NCBI GenBank assembly: GCA_026388865.1
Contig: JAPLIX010000115.1
Coordinates: 1-9,306 of the forward strand
Direction of reading: 5' to 3'
From: Pseudomonadota bacterium
Lineage (GTDB): Bacteria > Desulfobacterota > WTBG01 > CAIYCZ01
DNA length: 9,306 nt
In this document: positions 6,415 to 9,306 of the stretch, in pieces
How the letters are laid out: every line of letters begins with the position of its first letter
Position numbering within the stretch: position 1 is the first letter of the stretch
Notes under the pieces: generated by a model
Told to the model about the DNA's origin: nothing
Databases searched by the model: none
What the model saw: the letters and a program-made list of their open reading frames with translations, nothing else
Translations under genes and position numbers: made by a program

Positions 6415-6456
6415 AAAAGGGGGCGGTGCAGCCACAGTGCTACCGCTCCCTTTTTG
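6415..6456 (+). terminator. intrinsic terminator after the Spy-like gene
   Basis: AAAAGGGGGCGGT (6415-6427) pairs with ACCGCTCCCTTTT (6442-6454) with one G-U, and an inner GCA/TGC extends the stem. TTTTT (6451-6455) follows the GC-rich part. It begins 17 bases after the stop codon and separates this gene from the next one. Confidence 0.9.
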
Positions 6457-6485
6457 TTGACCGGTATCTAAAATCTATACATTAT
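6457..6485 (+). promoter_or_regulatory. probable sigma-70-type promoter of the metallo-hydrolase gene
   Basis: TTGACC (6457-6462, five of six to the -35 consensus) is followed after 17 bases by CATTAT (6480-6485, four of six to the -10). It lies directly after the terminator at 6415-6456 and about 50 bases before the ATG at 6538, which is where a promoter for an independent gene is expected. Confidence 0.5.
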
Positions 6486-6537
6486 ATTCCGGGAAGCTCT
6501 GTCACGCTGAGGCGGGACAGGCGGGGAGCTTCACCAA

Positions 6538-7668
6538 ATGCGGCCCCAATTTACACAAATCAAGGCTGAATCCGCCGCAACAAAGAGAGGGGCTCGTTCC
6601 TCAGGAAGAGTGTCTATGTGGCTTGTCCTTGTATTTATATTTTTTGTTACCCTGGTGTGCGGCACTATTTCCGGGTGCTGCATGTTTTCAGCCCCCGGCT
6701 ACAAGGGGGCCCGGTCAGACCATTTTGACGGCACGCGGTTTTTCAACCAGGGCAACAGCTCCCGGCAGGGGTTCTTCAGTTTTCTGAAATGGGTGACAAC
6801 GCGCGATGCACCTGAGTGGCGTGCGGTCTCCGCAGCTGTTGCCCATCAAAAATTTGCGGAACGGGTCGGCGCCGGCGAGCTGCACATAACATTTATCAAT
6901 CACGCGACGTTCCTCATCCAGATGGACGGCATGAATATCCTCACCGATCCCATCTGGTCTGAGCGCACCAGTCCGGTCTCGTTTTCCGGCCCCCGGCGCG
7001 TGCAGCAGCCGGGCGTGCTTCTGGATGATCTCCCGCCGATTGATGCAGTGGTGGTGAGCCACAATCATTATGATCACCTCGACCTGGCAACGCTTAAAAA
7101 AATTACGGCCCGCGACCAGCCACGAATCTATACCGGCATGGGCAACTGGGCTTTTTTAGCGAAGGAGGGAATCGACAGGGTGGAAGAGATGGACTGGTGG
7201 CAGCAGGGAAAGCCGGGTGCTGCTCTTACCGTAACATTTGTACCGGCAAAACATTTCTCCAACCGGGGGATGTGCGATCACAACAAAACGCTGTGGGGTG
7301 GATTTGTTATTGAGAGTCTGGCGGGGGCTATCTATTTTGCGGGCGATACCGGCTTCGGGCCGCACTTTGAACAGATAGCGCAGAGTTTCCCGCACCTGTG
7401 CCTGGCCCTGCTTCCCATCGGCGCGTTTCAGCCGGTGTGGTTCATGTCGCCCCATCACCTTTCGCCACAGGATGCCCTCAGGGCGCATTTCATTCTGCAA
7501 GCCCGTACCAGCAGTGCCATGCATTTCGGCACCTTCCGCCTGGGGGATGATAAACAGAACGAGCCGGTAGAAACCCTGCAAGCAGCTCTTGATGCAGCCG
7601 CTATGGGCAACAGCCAATTTTGGATCATGCGCTTCGGGGAAAGCAGGTCTGTTCCGCCTCTTTTATGA
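6538..7668 (+). CDS. NAPE-PLD-like metallo-beta-lactamase-fold hydrolase, probable lipoprotein
   Basis: A 376-residue protein. A basic N-terminus (about 9-24), a hydrophobic stretch (28-46) and the lipobox ISGC (Cys47) suggest an envelope lipoprotein. The rest matches the N-acyl-phosphatidylethanolamine phospholipase D/RomA-like branch of the metallo-beta-lactamase superfamily: INHATFLIQ (120-128), ILTDPIWSERTSPVSF (134-149), SHNHYDHLD (174-182), DWW (219-221), LLPIGAFQPVWFM (291-303) and MHFGTFRL (328-335). All seven expected metal ligands can be placed: H175, H177, D179, H180, H239, D270 and H329. Family knowledge: such enzymes cleave phosphodiesters of N-acylated phospholipids, but most bacterial members are uncharacterised. 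GGGGAG lies about ten bases before the ATG at 6538. A second in-frame ATG at 6616 has a better AGGAAGAG but would leave no basic n-region. No neighbour points to the substrate. Confidence 0.85.
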   Translation: MRPQFTQIKAESAATKRGARSSGRVSMWLVLVFIFFVTLVCGTISGCCMFSAPGYKGARSDHFDGTRFFNQGNSSRQGFFSFLKWVTTRDAPEWRAVSAAVAHQKFAERVGAGELHITFINHATFLIQMDGMNILTDPIWSERTSPVSFSGPRRVQQPGVLLDDLPPIDAVVVSHNHYDHLDLATLKKITARDQPRIYTGMGNWAFLAKEGIDRVEEMDWWQQGKPGAALTVTFVPAKHFSNRGMCDHNKTLWGGFVIESLAGAIYFAGDTGFGPHFEQIAQSFPHLCLALLPIGAFQPVWFMSPHHLSPQDALRAHFILQARTSSAMHFGTFRLGDDKQNEPVETLQAALDAAAMGNSQFWIMRFGESRSVPPLL

Positions 7669-7681
7669 CGGACAACATCGC

Positions 7682-7735
7682 CCTGCACCAGCATCTCTTA
7701 TGTTTTTTCCAGGCCCGTGCAGGTGCAGGAAAAAA
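7682..7735. repeat. overlapping inverted repeats between convergent genes
   Basis: CCTGCACC (7682-7689) is the exact inverse of GGTGCAGG (7722-7729). TTTTTTCC (7703-7710) is the exact inverse of GGAAAAAA (7728-7735). The two stems share the GG at 7728-7729, so only one can form fully. The site lies between the convergent stops at 7668 and 7775 and may contribute to termination of both, though it lacks the usual stem-then-U order. Confidence 0.35.
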
Positions 7736-7774
7736 TATCAAGGGGGTTCAACAGCGTTATGACTGAAGCCTGGT

Positions 7775-8839
7775 TCAGCAGAGCAGCTCATAGATTTTCT
7801 GTACTGCTTTTTCTGTTGCCTGTCCTGGATTGAAAAAGAACCGCTGGGCAAACTCCCTGCGCATCGCTTCCTTCTCCGCGGGATGCTCAAGGCAATAGGC
7901 AATAGCTTTTTGCAGTTCGTCCGGCTTCTGCACTGCTGTTCCCACATCCTGCCCCCAGTCCTCAAGGTCAGATGATGCAACACCCCTCTTTGCCTCCACC
8001 TTTTTATGAAAGGCGATGAGCCGGGGCACGGCAAACAGCACCATGGGCCGGTTAAGAAGGGAAAACTCGTTGACCACGGAACTGATATCGCTCACCAGCA
8101 GATCGCTGGCGAAAAGATAGGGCACGACATCATAATCATGAATAACCCGCACCCGCTTATGTCCCTCATATTTCTGCAGCCATTGCGCCCAGTCAATCTT
8201 GCCCTTGGGCCGCCATTGTCTGAATGAACGGTCATGGAGCTTGATAAGAAAATTGACCGGCATCTGCGCGATGGTGTCAATGGTTTCGGGGCCGTACATG
8301 GAAAGGGATGAGCTGGTCGGCGTCGGGCGGGTCGGGGCATAGATAACCGTGGGCAGCGCGGGGTCCAGCCCGAGCTTTTCCAGAATTTCATTTTTATTGA
8401 GAGAGCCATCAAAAAATGCATCGAGCTTGGGCATGCCGATTTTTTCAAACCGCGGGTCATTTTCTTTCAGATTCCACGTGGAAATAAATTTCTGCTGCAT
8501 GTAGGGCCCGACCAGGAACAGCTTATCATACTCGAGGGCATCCTTATGGACGGCGCGGTTTTTAAGGGAGCACCCGTGGAAGATCTGCACCTTAACCGGG
8601 GCGTTCTTTCTCGTGTAGAAAAAGCTCGGGCAGACACACAGGTCAAAGCGCATCAGCATGGAGCGGTATTTGCCGACGGTCTTTTCGTTGTGCAGGCCCA
8701 CGGTGCCATAGAGCGCATCGGCATCGTGGTTGGCAGTAAACCAGATCTCAACTCTTCCATCCTCTTTGAGCCTGCGGTGGATGGGCTTGAACATGGCGTA
8801 ACTCAACGGGGTGGAAGCGCAGAATAAAATTCTTTTCAT
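7775..8839 (-). CDS. CDP-glycerol glycerophosphotransferase-family (TagB/TagF-like) transferase
   Basis: A 354-residue cytoplasmic or membrane-associated transferase of the poly(glycerol-phosphate) polymerase family, which moves glycerol phosphate or a related polyol/alcohol phosphate from a CDP-linked donor to a glycan or teichoic-type polymer. Visible motifs in order: IFHG (H88, G89), GMPKLD (135-140), VIYAPTR (165-171), FLIKLH (197-202, H202) and SDLLVSDISSVVNEFSLLNRP (245-265), the family's most conserved block. H88 and H202 sit where the two essential histidines of TagF-type enzymes lie. Only the catalytic domain is present; the extra N-terminal region of long TagF proteins is absent. 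The ATG is 3 nt after the stop of the upstream nucleotidyltransferase gene, so the two are almost certainly co-transcribed. The SD is weak (GAG about 11 nt before), consistent with coupling. The true donor and acceptor cannot be read from the sequence. Confidence 0.85.
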   Translation of the reverse strand: MKRILFCASTPLSYAMFKPIHRRLKEDGRVEIWFTANHDADALYGTVGLHNEKTVGKYRSMLMRFDLCVCPSFFYTRKNAPVKVQIFHGCSLKNRAVHKDALEYDKLFLVGPYMQQKFISTWNLKENDPRFEKIGMPKLDAFFDGSLNKNEILEKLGLDPALPTVIYAPTRPTPTSSSLSMYGPETIDTIAQMPVNFLIKLHDRSFRQWRPKGKIDWAQWLQKYEGHKRVRVIHDYDVVPYLFASDLLVSDISSVVNEFSLLNRPMVLFAVPRLIAFHKKVEAKRGVASSDLEDWGQDVGTAVQKPDELQKAIAYCLEHPAEKEAMRREFAQRFFFNPGQATEKAVQKIYELLC

Positions 8840-8842
8840 GTT

Positions 8843-9306
8843 TTAGCTGCTCGCGGTAAGAATTCGGGGATATATTTCTTTGCGGGCTTTCTCCAGGTCT
8901 TCCGGGAAATCTATCTCAGTCCAGGGAAGTCCATCGGTGCTCACCGCAAAGAGGTTGTAGTGAGAACAGATTTTCTGAAATGCCAGGGGCAGCCACGCAT
9001 TGACTGTTCCCCCGCTTACCAACTCTTCGATTTTATCAAACAGGACCCTGGCGCCCTGCGGGGAAAATTTAACGATGCCCACATTTTCTCCCTGCGCCTC
9101 TTCAGGGTTCAGCTCTTTACTGATAGCACATACCCGTTCATCCTGAATTTTCACTTTCATTTCCTCGTCACCCAGGCTGCCGTGATAGGAGATGATAAGT
9201 GCGTCCGGGTAGGGTGAGTTCAACAGTCGGGCAAGCAGCTGCGGGTGAAACACCACGTCAGAATTCAGCACGACAAATCCTTCCCGCGCCTCTTCCCGCG
9301 CAAGCC
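8843..9306 (-). CDS. sugar/alcohol-phosphate nucleotidyltransferase, C-terminal part (5' end outside window)
   Basis: The frame is open from the stop at 8843-8845 to the right edge, giving 153 residues; the start lies outside, so the internal GTG at 9271 is not the true start. The chain resembles the NTP_transferase superfamily (LicC, RmlA, HddC-like). FVVLNSDVVFHPQLLARLL corresponds to the usual FVVLNGDVxF metal-binding block, with Ser replacing Gly before the Asp. The end carries PWTEIDFPEDLEKARKEIYP, a typical second metal/sugar-phosphate motif at the C-terminus of this family. The missing N-terminus would hold the GxGxRxxP-type nucleotide loop. Paired with a CDP-glycerol transferase gene 3 nt downstream, it probably makes the CDP-activated donor (CDP-choline-, CDP-glycerol- or related), but the base and substrate are inferred. 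The region at 9280-9301 contains a 12-bp near-tandem repeat encoding ARE-E-ARE-G. Confidence 0.8.
   Translation of the reverse strand, partial: LAREEAREGFVVLNSDVVFHPQLLARLLNSPYPDALIISYHGSLGDEEMKVKIQDERVCAISKELNPEEAQGENVGIVKFSPQGARVLFDKIEELVSGGTVNAWLPLAFQKICSHYNLFAVSTDGLPWTEIDFPEDLEKARKEIYPRILTASS

Noticed and set aside
5884..6435. 183-codon minus-strand ORF
   Set aside because: Antisense to the duplicated Spy-like gene; Ser/Cys/Ala-rich translation is typical of a shadow frame, and it crosses the terminator.

Overview
The window looks like a piece of chromosome from a Gram-negative bacterium of middling G+C, perhaps an environmental Desulfobacterota- or Nitrospirota-type organism. This is inferred from two predicted lipoproteins, a periplasmic Spy/CpxP-like protein and the style of the protein families; nothing in the sequence fixes the taxon. 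There is no rRNA, tRNA, transposase, CRISPR array or phage gene.

Layout. Positions 1-2244 (minus) hold a short hydrophobic 20-codon ORF followed by a polytopic spermidine-synthase-like membrane protein. The latter is split by an apparent +1 frameshift near 1638-1668 and runs off the left edge. Positions 2245-2654 are non-coding but rich in inverted repeats, ending in a bidirectional-looking terminator. Positions 2655-4667 (minus) encode a 670-residue lipoprotein with a ferrochelatase/CbiK-like two-lobe core, a Cys-rich segment and a C-terminal Ig/PKD-like domain. This is the most unusual protein here. Positions 4668-5554 are a long AT-rich non-coding stretch with a good extended -10 promoter reading rightward. 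Positions 5555-6397 (plus) encode a secreted protein made of two tandem Spy/CpxP-like LTxxQ units, closed by a strong intrinsic terminator. Positions 6538-7668 (plus) encode an NAPE-PLD-type metallo-beta-lactamase-fold hydrolase with a lipoprotein-like N-terminus and its own likely promoter. Convergent to it, 7775-9306 (minus) hold a two-gene unit: a sugar/polyol-phosphate nucleotidyltransferase (5' end outside the window) and a CDP-glycerol glycerophosphotransferase-family enzyme.

How the parts fit. The last two genes form an obvious pathway pair: activation of an alcohol phosphate or sugar phosphate to a nucleotide diphosphate, then transfer to a surface polymer. The middle three genes all encode exported envelope proteins, but each has its own transcription signals, so they look like independent units. 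I see no defence system or large novel operon. The most original signals are the exported chelatase-like lipoprotein, the duplicated Spy-like chaperone and the structured intergenic DNA at 2361-2558.
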